Origin: Pseudomonadota bacterium
GTDB taxonomy: Bacteria; Pseudomonadota; Gammaproteobacteria; Xanthomonadales; Rhodanobacteraceae
Direction of reading: 5' to 3'
DNA: 38,361 nt
Assembly (NCBI GenBank): GCA_018240565.1
Contig: JAFEFO010000014.1
Span: 1 to 38,361, forward strand
Positions 15,652 to 25,300 of this stretch are shown here, piece by piece. Below the pieces are notes generated by a model. The model did no database searches. It was not told where the DNA came from and saw only the letters and a program-made list of their open reading frames with translations. The position numbers and the translations under genes were made by a program. Positions within the stretch are counted from its first letter, which is position 1. Every line of letters begins with the position of its first letter.

Positions 15652-16682
15652 GCCAGCAGGTTGTCCACGATGGCCTCGACACCCATGGCGACCGGATCCG
15701 TGCACGGCAGGCCAAGGCGATCGCCGATGTCGCGGCACGCCGCCAGCGCGTCGGCTTGCGCAAGTTCAGCGGTGTTGAGGGCGACACCCACCATCTTGAC
15801 GTTCGGGTTGGTCAGGCGCGCGGCGACGAGATTCGCCTCGAGGCATTGCACGAGATCGGGCAGCGGATAGTGCGGCAGGCCGCGCATATGCTGGCGCGTC
15901 GGTTCATGGCACAGCACCAGCGCGTCGGCCTGCGCGCCGTGCAGCAGGCCCAGCGACACGCCGGCATACGAGGGGTGGAACAGCGAACCCTGGCCTTCGA
16001 TCAGATCCCAGCCGCCGTCCTCGCGCGCCGGCGAGATCGCCTCGACCGCGCCGGAAATGAAATCGGCGATCACCGCATCGACGGGGATGCCGTCGCCGGC
16101 AACGAGAATGCCGGTTTGCCCGGTGGCACGGAAATCCGCCTTGAGGCCACGCGCACGAATGCTGCGCTCGAGCGCGAGCGTCGTGTACATCTTGCCGACC
16201 GAGCAATCGGTGCCGACGGTCAAAAGGCGCAATCCGGCGCGCTTGCGGCCATTGCCGACGGCGAGGCGCCGGTTGGGTTCACGCGCGTCGAAGAGGGTGC
16301 GGCCGTTGCGCCGCGCAGCGGCAACGATCTGCGCATTGTCACGCAACTTCTGGTGCAGGCCCGACACCACGTTGAGGCCGGCGTCGAGCGCGGCGATGAT
16401 GTCGGTGATGGTTTCCGGCGCCATCACGCCGCCCGCATTCGCGGTGCCGACGACCATGGAGTCGGCGCCCTTGGCGCGGGCCTGCGCGAAATCCATGTCC
16501 GGGAAACCCAGCGTCAGGCGGCAATCCGGATGCCGATGCTGGCCCACGCACCAGTCCGGTCGCCAGTAGGCCAGTCCGCGTGCCGTCTTGATCGCCAGGG
16601 CATCGGCGGGCCTGCCCAGGTACAACAGATAAGGCGGTCCCCAGTGGCCGGTGTTGGCCAGATCGCCGTTGTTGAAGTTCAA
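15636..16682 (-). CDS. dgcN: D-glutamate N-acetyltransferase DgcN (DUF1611)
   Basis: A 348-residue DUF1611 protein with an N-terminal Rossmann-like half and a C-terminal P-loop half. The P-loop is LLTVGTDCSVGKMYTT (about residues 182-197), followed by FRATGQTGILVAGDG and DLIEGQGSLFHPSYAG. DgcN is known to acetylate D-Glu so that DgcA can racemise it, starting D-Glu catabolism. It is the first gene of a six-gene operon ending at 9000. The start is TTG at 16682 with AGGAG eight bases before it. The promoter is the upstream repeated element (16726-16795), and the LysR-type regulator gene is divergent, as expected for a DgcR partner. Confidence 0.87.
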   Translation of the reverse strand: MNFNNGDLANTGHWGPPYLLYLGRPADALAIKTARGLAYWRPDWCVGQHRHPDCRLTLGFPDMDFAQARAKGADSMVVGTANAGGVMAPETITDIIAALDAGLNVVSGLHQKLRDNAQIVAAARRNGRTLFDAREPNRRLAVGNGRKRAGLRLLTVGTDCSVGKMYTTLALERSIRARGLKADFRATGQTGILVAGDGIPVDAVIADFISGAVEAISPAREDGGWDLIEGQGSLFHPSYAGVSLGLLHGAQADALVLCHEPTRQHMRGLPHYPLPDLVQCLEANLVAARLTNPNVKMVGVALNTAELAQADALAACRDIGDRLGLPCTDPVAMGVEAIVDNLLACCAN

Positions 16683-16725
16683 CTGATTGCTCCTCGCACA
16701 GCCGGGCGGCCGTCAAAGCACGAAT

Positions 16726-16795
16726 CGAGCATACCCATCGGCACGCGCGAGCGACCAATGAAAAGACCGATAGCTGGCATAACTGGCGGTTGTGG
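16726..16795 (-). promoter_or_regulatory. Activator-type promoter element, copy A (dgcN)
   Basis: This 70-bp element in the dgcN/LysR divergent region is matched without gaps at 54 of 70 positions by a second copy at 25567-25636. On the minus strand it ends in TATGCT (16728-16733), a good -10 about 45 bases before the dgcN TTG. The hexamer at the -35 position (GGTCGC) is poor. Upstream of that lies the best conserved block, TCGGTCTTTTCATT, and a TATGCC further out. This layout fits a LysR-activated promoter. Binding by the adjacent regulator is inferred. Confidence 0.7.
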
Positions 16796-16912
16796 GAAAT
16801 GTGGTCAGTGTGGCGAAAGCGCTTGCGTCCAGCGACACACGCGACTCGTGCGCCGCAACATGCGTGCGCTTCCGGCAATGTTACGCTGACGCAAAGGGGA
16901 CAAGAATCCAGC

Positions 16913-17815
16913 ATGCACCTGCGCTACATCGAACTCTTCCACGCCGTGCTGACCACCGGCAGCCTGACCGGGGCGGCGAAGCAGCTGAACATCTCGCAGC
17001 CGGCGGCGAGCAAGGCGCTGCAACACGCGGAAAGCCAGCTCGGCTTCGCCCTGTTCAGTCGCGTGCGCGGACGCCTGCAGCCGACGCAGCAGGCATTGTC
17101 GATGCGCGACCGCGTCGAGAAAATCATCCACGACATGCATGATCTGAAGCGGCTGACCACGAACATGAGTCAGCCGGCGAGCTATCCCCTGCGGGTGACG
17201 TGCACGCCGACGCTGGCACAGGTGCTGCTGCCGTCAGCCATCGTACTGTTGCGCCGTGCGTTCCCGGGGGTGACGGTGGAATTGGCGACGCAGCACTCGG
17301 CGGTGATGTGCGAATCGCTGGCGCTGCGCGAAACCGACATCGGCCTGACGCTGCAGGACACCGGCCACCAGACACTGCGCCAGAAGGTGTTGTGCCGCGG
17401 GCGGGTGATGGTGATCGCGCCGCCCCGATGGTGGCCGGAATCCGATCTGGCGCAGCCGCTGCCGGTGGGCGCGCTGGCCAACCAGCCGCTGATCGGCATC
17501 ATGGTGCGCGATGCGCTGGGCAATCAGTTGCACGGCCATCTGGCGCAAGTCGAACCGCCGCCGCGCACCATGGTTGCGGTGCAGACCTATCAACTGGCCC
17601 ATGCGCTCGTGGCCAAGGGCGAAGGCCTGGCGCTGGTCGATCCGTTCACCGCGCGCTGCGGCGATGCGATGAGCGTGCAGACGCGTCCGCTGAAACCGCA
17701 TCTGGATGTCGTGCTGTACGCGATGTATCGACCGGACAGTCCGTTGAATCCGGTGCAAAAGCGTTTCCTGGACCTGGTGCGGCAACTGGCGCAGCGGATG
17801 TTGACGAACGAATGA
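16913..17815 (+). CDS. dgcR: LysR-type regulator, DgcR-like
   Basis: A 300-residue LysR-type transcriptional regulator. Its N-terminal winged helix-turn-helix (residues 1-62) reads HLRYIELFHAVLTTGSLTGA and SQPAASKALQHAE. The C-terminal two-lobed effector domain (about 90-295) includes LRVTCTPTLAQVLLP and KGEGLALVDPFT. The gene is divergent from dgcN with 230 bases between starts. That is the standard arrangement for a LysR regulator of the opposite operon, and the known DgcR of the dgcN-dgcA pathway is also of this family. The likely inducer is D-Glu or a derivative. ATG 16913 follows AAAGGGGA; in-frame upstream codons are ignored because the HTH begins here. The symbol is assigned by context. 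Confidence 0.8.
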   Translation: MHLRYIELFHAVLTTGSLTGAAKQLNISQPAASKALQHAESQLGFALFSRVRGRLQPTQQALSMRDRVEKIIHDMHDLKRLTTNMSQPASYPLRVTCTPTLAQVLLPSAIVLLRRAFPGVTVELATQHSAVMCESLALRETDIGLTLQDTGHQTLRQKVLCRGRVMVIAPPRWWPESDLAQPLPVGALANQPLIGIMVRDALGNQLHGHLAQVEPPPRTMVAVQTYQLAHALVAKGEGLALVDPFTARCGDAMSVQTRPLKPHLDVVLYAMYRPDSPLNPVQKRFLDLVRQLAQRMLTNE

Positions 17816-17879
17816 CGCGGGCATCGGGTCGGCCGGCGCGGATTTTTCATCCATGTGGACGTGATCGAGGGAGTAACCC

Positions 17880-19688
17880 ATGAAGTCGTTGCGCATCCTG
17901 CTTGCCGGTTTCGCGCTTGCCGCCACCACGGCGGCGCTGGCTGATGAGATGTCGATCGCCGGCTTCCCGCCTGCGTTGCAACCGGCCGACCTGGTGTTGC
18001 GCGACGGCGTCATCGCCACGCTCGATCCGCTGCAACCGCAGGCGCAGGCCATCGCCATCGGCGACGGCCGGATCCTCGCGCTCGGCAGCGATGATGCCAT
18101 CGCGCACTACATCGGCCAGCGCACGAAAGTGCTCGACCTGCATGGCGCCTTCGTCACGCCCGGCTTCATCGAAGGCCACGGGCATCTGATGCAGACCGGC
18201 GAGTCGCTGATGCAGATCAACGTCGGCACGGCCGCGAACTGGGACGGCGTGGTGGCGATGGTCAAGGCGGCCGCTGCCAAAGCCCGGCCCGGCGAATGGA
18301 TCGTCGGTTTCGGCTGGCTGGAGAGCAAATGGGACCGCGTGCCGCAGCCGAACCTGCAAGGCCTGCCGCTGCCGGCGACGCTCGATGCCGCTTCACCGCG
18401 CAATCCGGTGTTGTTGACGACGGCCAGTTTCCACGGTCTCTACGCCAACGCGCTGGCGCTCAAGCTGGCAGGCATCACCGACGCCACGGCGGATCCCGCG
18501 GGCGGCACCATCGTGCGCGATGCGCAGGGCCATGCCATCGGCATGCTCAAGGACACCGCAGCCGACCCGGTGTATGCCGCGTACGCGAAATACCTTGCCG
18601 GCTTGCCGGCGGCCGAGCAGGCGGCGCGGCGCGCGCAGGAACTGCAACGCGCGGTGCACAATGAAATCAGCAAGGGCATCACCACGTTCGTCGATCAGGG
18701 CGCGGACTTCGCCACCATCGACTGGTTGAAGCAGCAAGCCACGCAAGACATCGCGCTGCGGCTGTACGTGAACGTGGATGGCGAGTCGGTCGATTCCATC
18801 GACAAACGCCTGGCGCAATATCGCACGATCGGCTATGCGGACAACCACTTCACCGTGCGCGGCATCGGCGAGACCGTTTCCGATGGCGCGCTGGGCACGC
18901 GCAGCGCGTGGTTCCTCAAGCCCTACGCCGATGCGCCGGACATCACCGGCAAAAACGTCACGCCGATGGGCGACCTGGAAAAAATGGCGAAGATCGCCGC
19001 GCGCGAAGGTTTCCAGATGTCCGTCCACGCGATCGGCGATCGCGCCAACCGCGAGGTGCTGGATCTGTACCAGCGCATCTTCAGCGCCGATCCGGCCGCC
19101 CGCGCGCTGCGCTGGCGCATCGAACACGCGCAGCATCTGGATCCCGCCGACATCCCGCGCTTTGCGCAGCTCGGCGTGATTGCCTCGATGCAATCCATCC
19201 ACGCCTGTTCCGACGCGCCGATGGTCGTTCCGCGCCTGGGCGAGGCGCGCGCGCAAGCCGGCGCCTACGTGTGGAAAACGCTGATCGACAGCGGCGCGAT
19301 CGTGCTCGACGGCACCGACACGCCGGTGGAAGACACCAATCCGATCCCGGGTTTCTACTGCGGCGTCACCCGCGCCTACGACCACGGCAAAAAGACGTTC
19401 TTCCCGACGCAGGCGAAGACGCGCATGCAGGAACTGCGCTCCTACACCTGGAACAATGCCTATGCGATCTACCAGGAAAACGAAATCGGCTCGCTCACGC
19501 CGGGCAAGCTCGCCGACATCGTGGTGTTTTCCGGCGACCTGCTGACCTTGCCGGCGCCGGACATTCTGCGCACGCGCGTGCTGTACACGATCATCGGCGG
19601 CAAGATCGTCTACGCGCGTGAGGGCGCGGGCAACTGGCGACGCGGCGACCTGTTCGATGCGATGCCGGAGTTCGATCACGCCGAATAG
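17880..19688 (+). CDS. Secreted amidohydrolase (Amidohydro_3, YtcJ/NfdA-like)
   Basis: A 602-residue metal-dependent amidohydrolase with a Sec signal peptide (MKSLRILLAGFALAATTAALA). The first metal site is GHGHL (about residue 100). Further ligands are in VHAIGDRAN and IEHAQH, and the catalytic Asp region is DGTDTPVED. The C-terminus GSLTPGKLADIVVF is the family's end signature. Relatives hydrolyse N-formyl or N-acyl amines and remain poorly characterised. It lies 64 bases downstream of the LysR gene on the same strand with its own GAGGGAG ribosome site, so it may be cotranscribed with the regulator. Removal of acyl groups from D-amino acids would fit the neighbourhood but is a guess. Confidence 0.82.
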   Translation: MKSLRILLAGFALAATTAALADEMSIAGFPPALQPADLVLRDGVIATLDPLQPQAQAIAIGDGRILALGSDDAIAHYIGQRTKVLDLHGAFVTPGFIEGHGHLMQTGESLMQINVGTAANWDGVVAMVKAAAAKARPGEWIVGFGWLESKWDRVPQPNLQGLPLPATLDAASPRNPVLLTTASFHGLYANALALKLAGITDATADPAGGTIVRDAQGHAIGMLKDTAADPVYAAYAKYLAGLPAAEQAARRAQELQRAVHNEISKGITTFVDQGADFATIDWLKQQATQDIALRLYVNVDGESVDSIDKRLAQYRTIGYADNHFTVRGIGETVSDGALGTRSAWFLKPYADAPDITGKNVTPMGDLEKMAKIAAREGFQMSVHAIGDRANREVLDLYQRIFSADPAARALRWRIEHAQHLDPADIPRFAQLGVIASMQSIHACSDAPMVVPRLGEARAQAGAYVWKTLIDSGAIVLDGTDTPVEDTNPIPGFYCGVTRAYDHGKKTFFPTQAKTRMQELRSYTWNNAYAIYQENEIGSLTPGKLADIVVFSGDLLTLPAPDILRTRVLYTIIGGKIVYAREGAGNWRRGDLFDAMPEFDHAE

Positions 19689-19725
19689 AATCGGGCCGAA
19701 TGGAACCGGGCCGAATGCAAACCGG
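19680..19725 (+). repeat. Three-copy 15-bp tandem repeat
   Basis: Three imperfect copies in a row (GCCGAATAGAATCGG, GCCGAATGGAACCGG, GCCGAATGCAAACCGG) cover the amidohydrolase stop codon, which lies in the first copy, and run to the end of the convergent aminotransferase gene. No dyad or T-run makes this a terminator. It looks like a slippage-type repeat. Confidence 0.6.
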
Positions 19726-19729
19726 CAGC

Positions 19730-20596
19730 CTAGCCCGCAGTTTCGCGCTGCTTGAGTTCCTGCATGGCGTCGTAGACGCGGTGCCAGAGCGGACCGGGTT
19801 TGCCCGTGCCAATGGCGTGCCCGTCGAGTTGCGCGATCGGCATCGCGTCGCGCGTCGAACTCGCGATCCAGATCTCGTCGGCACCCGCCAGTTCATCGCG
19901 GGCCACTTCGCGCACGTCCAACGGCAGCCCGAGCGCGGCGAGCACCTCGATGATGATGAGGCGCGTGACGCTCGGCAAGCGTTCGTGGCTTGCCGGTGGC
20001 GTGATGATGCGACCGCCCACGGCCACGAACACCGCGCTCGAACTGCCCTCGGCCAGGCGCCCGTCGCGGATCAGGATCGCCTCGTCCGCGCCCTGGTCGC
20101 GTGCCTGCATGCGCAGCATCACCGGGCCGAGCAGGGCGATGGATTTGATGTCGCAACGCAGCCAGCGGATGTCATCGAGGGTGACGGCGGCCAGGCCGCG
20201 TTCGAGCTGTTCGCGCGCTGCGGGCGCGAGCCGCCAGCAGAATCCGAATACGGTTTGTTGCAGGTCTGCTTGCGGCAGGAAATCGCGGCCGCGGCCAGGG
20301 CCGCGCGTGACTTGCAGGTACAGGCCCAGGTCGCCGCCGCCATTGGCTGCGATGAGCTCGTGCACGAGCTCGGTCCAGCGCGAAACCGAATGCGGATTGG
20401 CGATTCCCAGCGCGCCCAGTCCGTCCTGCAGGCGCTGCAAGTGCGCCGGCAGGCGCAACGGCCGGCCGTTGCAGCACGGCACGACTTCGTAGATGCCGTC
20501 GCCGAACAGGAAGCCACGATCGAAGGGCGAAACACGCGCCGCTTCCGTGGGCAGGAAGGCGCCGTCGAGCAGGCAGATGGGCAGCGCGTCGGCCAT
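19730..20596 (-). CDS. D-amino-acid-transaminase-like PLP enzyme (class IV)
   Basis: A 288-residue fold-type IV aminotransferase. The segments FDRGFLFGDGIYEV, the PLP lysine in RCDIKSIALLGPVM (about residue 148), the LAEGSSSAVF phosphate loop and the late SVTRLIIIE helix all match the D-alanine/D-glutamate transaminase group, since DIKS..LL is typical of it. The residues that bind the substrate carboxylate, usually R-x-H after TRG, read RGPGRGRDF here, so the His is missing and specificity may differ. It is read just after the TPR-sulfotransferase (5-base gap), probably cotranscribed. A role in D-Ala/D-Glu exchange suits the D-Glu and murein genes nearby; aminodeoxychorismate lyase or branched-chain aminotransferase is less likely. 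Confidence 0.78.
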   Translation of the reverse strand: MADALPICLLDGAFLPTEAARVSPFDRGFLFGDGIYEVVPCCNGRPLRLPAHLQRLQDGLGALGIANPHSVSRWTELVHELIAANGGGDLGLYLQVTRGPGRGRDFLPQADLQQTVFGFCWRLAPAAREQLERGLAAVTLDDIRWLRCDIKSIALLGPVMLRMQARDQGADEAILIRDGRLAEGSSSAVFVAVGGRIITPPASHERLPSVTRLIIIEVLAALGLPLDVREVARDELAGADEIWIASSTRDAMPIAQLDGHAIGTGKPGPLWHRVYDAMQELKQRETAG

Positions 20597-20601
20597 GGCG
20601 T

Positions 20602-22221
20602 TCAGTCGTCCGCCAGCACGCCGGCATCGCGCAGGCGCTGGCGCAAGCCGTCGAGTTTGTCGCCGTAGCGCGCGCTGCGCGCGGTGTCGCGGCGAATCGG
20701 TTGGCGTACCTGCGCGGCACTCGGCAGGCTCTGCACCGTGCGCGCGGTCTTGTGGAAATCCAGGCATGCCGGGTCGAAGGGCAGGTCGCAGAAATCGAGC
20801 AGGCCGCGAATCGCAAATTCCGGATCGGCAACCAGCGCCTCGTAGCGCAGATCGAACACGCGATCCGGGTACTGGTTCTGCCAGAAGCGCGTCAGGTGCA
20901 GGAAGTCGATGCAGTACTGCGCCATCTCGTCCAGGTCGCAGGCGAAACCGCTGCGCTCGCTGAAAAGCTGGCGGAAGCACGCCAGGCACGTCTCCACCGG
21001 ATCGCGGCGCACGATGATCGCGCGCGCCGCCGGCAGCATGGTCAGCGCCGCGCCGACGAGGTACCAGCTCACAAGACTTTTATCGGTGAAGCGCGGCTTG
21101 CTTTGGCGCCAGCGCGCGGTGCGCGCGAGGTATTCGCGGCCCAGGCGCTGCCAGTCCTGCGCGCTTGCCTGCGGCACCCACAGCGGAAACGCCGACTGGC
21201 GACGCTGGGTTTCCGCATCGATCACCTCGGTCATGTCCTTGATCTCGTTGGCGCCTTCCACGAGCGGGTGCGACGCCAGAATGTGCTCGACCAGGGTCGA
21301 TCCGGAGCGCGGGATGCTGACGATCAGGATCGCTTCGCGACCCAGTTGCGCATCCAGTGGTGTCGGCAGCGCGTCGGCGAAGACGTGTTCGATCGCTTCG
21401 ACGCGGCGGTGTTCGCCGGCGGCATCCCAGCGCACGCGCTTGCGCCGTGAGGCGTTCGCCGCGCGAAACATCTCGAATGCCTGCGCGTGTTCCCCTGCGT
21501 CTTCCAGTGCCTTGGCACGACTGAAGCTGAGCAGCTCGAAATCGCGTGCGGGCAGGTCGGTGCGCTGCAAGGCGTGCGCAAGGTTCGCCGCGTCCGTCGC
21601 ATCGAAGCGCACGGTGTTGAGATTGGACAGGCCGAACCAGCCTTCGGCGTTGCCGGGATCGCGGCGCAGCACGTCGCGGTAGCCGGCGATGGCGTCGTCG
21701 ATCCGGCCCATGCTGGCGAGGATTCGCGCCAACGACAGGCGTGCGGAAACATGCGTGGCGTCGATCGCAATGGCGCGCTGCAATGCGTTGACCGCTTGCG
21801 GGGAGTGCGCCTGTCGACCCAGCGCCTCTCCGAGGTTGAACCAGGCCGAAGCGGAGTCGGGCGCGAGTTCGCACGCGCGGCGCAAATGCTGCACCGCTGC
21901 GTCCGTGTCGTCCTGTTCGAAAAGTGCGATGCCCAGGCACACGTGCATGTCCGCATCCGCAGGCCATACCGCGAGCACGCGGCGAAAGCAATCGATGGCT
22001 TGGGCATGCTTGCCGTTGCGTTGCCTTGCCATGCCGAGCAGACGCAGTGCATCCGGTTCGTCCGGTGCCAGTGCCAGCACGTTGGCAAGCGAATGTTCCA
22101 CGGCATCGAACTGACGTTGCGTCCATTCCTTGCGCGCACGTGCGAGCATGCGCGCCGCCAACGGAGAAAGTGTCGGTCGTTTCGAATGTTGCGCAGGTGG
22201 CGCAGGGGTCGGTGAAGTCAT
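20602..22221 (-). CDS. TPR-repeat sulfotransferase family protein
   Basis: A 539-residue protein with about five tetratricopeptide repeats (residues 35-240, e.g. AWFNLGEALGRQAHSPQAV and AEGWFGLSN) and a C-terminal sulfotransferase-like domain (about 285-520). The PAPS 5'-phosphosulfate loop is SIPRSGSTLVEHIL; a 3'-phosphate-type region is RAIIVRRDPVETCLACF. No signal peptide or membrane helix is evident. It lies directly downstream of the TonB receptor gene on the same strand, a pairing seen often in Xanthomonadales and Sphingomonadales whose meaning is unknown. A strong terminator separates the two, so it may need its own promoter or read-through. The acceptor substrate cannot be predicted. 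Confidence 0.85.
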   Translation of the reverse strand: MTSPTPAPPAQHSKRPTLSPLAARMLARARKEWTQRQFDAVEHSLANVLALAPDEPDALRLLGMARQRNGKHAQAIDCFRRVLAVWPADADMHVCLGIALFEQDDTDAAVQHLRRACELAPDSASAWFNLGEALGRQAHSPQAVNALQRAIAIDATHVSARLSLARILASMGRIDDAIAGYRDVLRRDPGNAEGWFGLSNLNTVRFDATDAANLAHALQRTDLPARDFELLSFSRAKALEDAGEHAQAFEMFRAANASRRKRVRWDAAGEHRRVEAIEHVFADALPTPLDAQLGREAILIVSIPRSGSTLVEHILASHPLVEGANEIKDMTEVIDAETQRRQSAFPLWVPQASAQDWQRLGREYLARTARWRQSKPRFTDKSLVSWYLVGAALTMLPAARAIIVRRDPVETCLACFRQLFSERSGFACDLDEMAQYCIDFLHLTRFWQNQYPDRVFDLRYEALVADPEFAIRGLLDFCDLPFDPACLDFHKTARTVQSLPSAAQVRQPIRRDTARSARYGDKLDGLRQRLRDAGVLADD

Positions 22222-22278
22222 GTCGTTACGCGTCGTGGTCGATCCTGCGGCAGGCTACACAACCGGCACGCCCGTCGC

Positions 22279-22308
22279 AAAAAAAACCGCCGGGCTCGCA
22301 CCCGGCGG
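22279..22308 (-). terminator. Rho-independent terminator of TonB receptor gene
   Basis: On the minus strand, the hairpin CCGCCGGG-TGCGAG-CCCGGCGG is followed directly by a run of eight T. It lies 20 bases past the receptor stop and before the sulfotransferase start. Confidence 0.93.
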
Positions 22309-22328
22309 GAGACTCGACTCCGAATCGT

Positions 22329-25300
22329 TCAAAAATCGTAGGACACCGACAGACGCACGCTGCGCGGCGGCAGGGTGTCCTGCACTTGGCCGAAGTTGGG
22401 GTTCGGGCTGCTGGTCGAACCGAAAAAGTCGTTGTAGAAAAGCGGCGTCTGCTGGTTGAATATGTTGAACACCGCCAAGTTGAAGTCGAGCTTCTTGTCG
22501 GCCCAATCGGGTTTGTAGTCGACGTTGACGTCCACCTGATGGGTCCACGGCAGGCGGCCCAGCGATCCCGGCGGAGCGGGTACGCCGCCGCACCAGTAAT
22601 AGGTACGCGAACCGTGCAGGCGGATCTGGTCCGGGCCGTAGGCGCCGCGGCACAGGCGCGGCGTACCCGACGCGATGTACATGTTGGCGCCGAGCGTCCA
22701 TTCGTGAGTGAGGGCATAGGCGCCAAACAGCTTGATCTGGTGACGGCGGTCGTTCGGCAGGATGCCGTTGGAAAACTCCATGCGCTCCGGGAAATCCCAC
22801 GCGGTGGTGAGCGACTCGTAGGAACCGCTTTGCTGCGAGTAGGTGCTGACCGGACCTTCGGAATTGCCCCAGGTCTTGGAAATCACGTAGTCGACCTTGG
22901 CGAACCATTTGCCGTCCCAGGCGTGTTCCAGCGACAGATCCAGCGAGAGGTAACGGCGCTTCGGACCCATCGTGAAACCCTGGTCCTGCATCGTGAAATT
23001 GACCGGTACCAGCGTGCCATCGGGCTTCCTCATCAGGATCTTGTTGGTTTCGCCCGGGTTGATCATGATCAGGCTTTGCGCCCAATCGGTGCAGGTTTCC
23101 TCCGTCATCCAGGCATAGCCTTGCGCGCGGCCGGCGGCGCATTCGTTCTGGATCGCATCGTAGTCGTCGATGATGCGGCGCATGCGCTGGAACGTGCCGG
23201 TGGCGCCGAACACCCAGTCGGTATTGAGCATATGGAACTGTTGCTGCATGCCGACGACGTAGTTGTCGGAGAACTGGGCCTTGATGTTCTGCGCGGCCGA
23301 GATGCGCGGATCCTTGGGCTGGCCGTATTCGCTGTCGATGGATACGCCTGTTGCCGGATTTTGCGGCAGCGGCGTGAACCCGATCGGCTCGCCGGTAACC
23401 GGGTCGATGCCGGTGTAGGTGCCGTAGATGCCGGCATTCGTCACCGGTGAGGCGATGGACAGCGCCAGCTGCAAGGGCAACGCGAGGTAGTAGCGGCCGG
23501 CATTGCCGAATACCTTCAGGCTGGAATCGCCGTGCACATCCCAGCTGAAGCCCAGGCGCGGTGCCCATTGTGGTTTGGTTTCGCTGATGTACGGCACGCC
23601 CGAACCGTCATAGTTGACGAAACGGTCGTCGCGCAGGCCCAGGTTCAGCACCATGTTGGGCGTCAGTTGCCAGTTGTCGACCACGTACGCGGCGCGCTGG
23701 GCGACGCGCACGCTGGCGACGCTCAAATCGGTATGCTTTTGCACGTAGTAGCAGGTATCGCCGTCGCACTGCGTGGACGGACCCACGTAGGGCGGCACAT
23801 TCGGGTTGCCGGCAAAGATCGGTTGGCCGTTGTCGACCTGGCCGTAGATCCACTGATAGCCAGGCCCGGGATTCTTGCTGCCGTCGTTGAGGTCGTACGA
23901 ATTGATGTTGTCGATGCCGATCTGGAAATCGTGCGTGCGCCACTTGTAGTCGAAGCTCAGGCGATAGTTCGTGATCGATTCGCGGTGCGCGGGATTGGAA
24001 ATGGACGAATTGCCCTGCGCGTTGGAAACGCAGCTGTTTCCCGGCGGCAGGAACGCCGGATCCTGGTACGAACAACTGGAGATATGCGGCAGCGATGGAT
24101 CGTAGCCGGGAAACGCGGGCTGGTTGGTGAAATACTCGCCATGCATCTTGCCGAGCATGGCGTTCAGGGTCAGGTTGTCGGTGAGGTAGGAAGCGTAGTT
24201 CGCCACCCAGGTGCGGAAGCTGGTCTTGGACGTCTGGCCCAACCCGGCGAAATCGCCGGTCTGCAGGGTGTCGTAGTCGAAATTGTTGTTGGACGACCAG
24301 ACCTTGTTCTGGCTTTGCAGGCCGGTAATGCTCAGCACATTGCTGTCGTTGATGTTCCAGTTCACCTTGGCGTAGATCTTGGGCTGGTGCACCGTGTAGT
24401 GGTTCACCAGCGGGGTGTCGATGGCGCCAAGGCTGGTGCCGTGCGAGTTGTCCTGCTCGACGGCGAGGAAGAAGAACAACTCGTCCTTGATGATCGGTCC
24501 GCTGACGTAGGCGTCATAGATCGTTTCTGCGGAACGGTTGAGCTTGCGGTAGTGCTGGATGTCGCCGGGCATCTCGCCGGGGTCGGTGGCCAATGGATTG
24601 GCAAAATAGTAGTTGACGGGGTCCGAACGCAGGCTCGCGGGCTGCCACAGGACGCGCGCACCGAAGTGCCAATCGTTGGAGCCACTCTTGCCGATCTGGT
24701 TGATCACGCCACCGATGGAGCGGCCATATTCGGCGCCGTAGCCGCTGATGAAGGTCTGCTGTTGTTCGATCGCGCCGTACGGCAGCGTGATGCCGCCCTG
24801 GTTGTTGAGCAGCTCGGTGGTGTTCATGCCGTCGAGGTAGTAGCCATTTTCCGCCGTCGAGGCGCCGCCGAATACATTGATCGGGGTGCCGAGCGGACCA
24901 CCGACGAGTTCCGGCGAACCCATGTTGACGCCCGGCGCCAGCATGGCGATGTTTTCTGCCGTGCGCTGCAGCGGCAGTTGCTGCAACTGTTTGGCCGTGA
25001 TCGTGGTCACCTGGTTGGTGGTGGTCACGTCGATCGCCGGCGCGTTGGCGGTGACCTTGACTTCCGTCAGTGCGGTCGCGTTCGCCGCGGTGGTGGCGAA
25101 ATCCACGGCGACGGCGCCGGCGGCCACGGGGCTGATCCCGGTTCGCGACTGCACGACTTTGCCGTCGCGCATCAGCGACACGGTGTAGGTGCCGACGGGC
25201 AGCGTGATCGAATATTTTCCTGAGGCATCGACCGAGATGGTGCGGTTGAAGCCCGCGCCGCCGGTGATCTGGATGGTCTCGCCCGGCCCGGCCGGAACCG

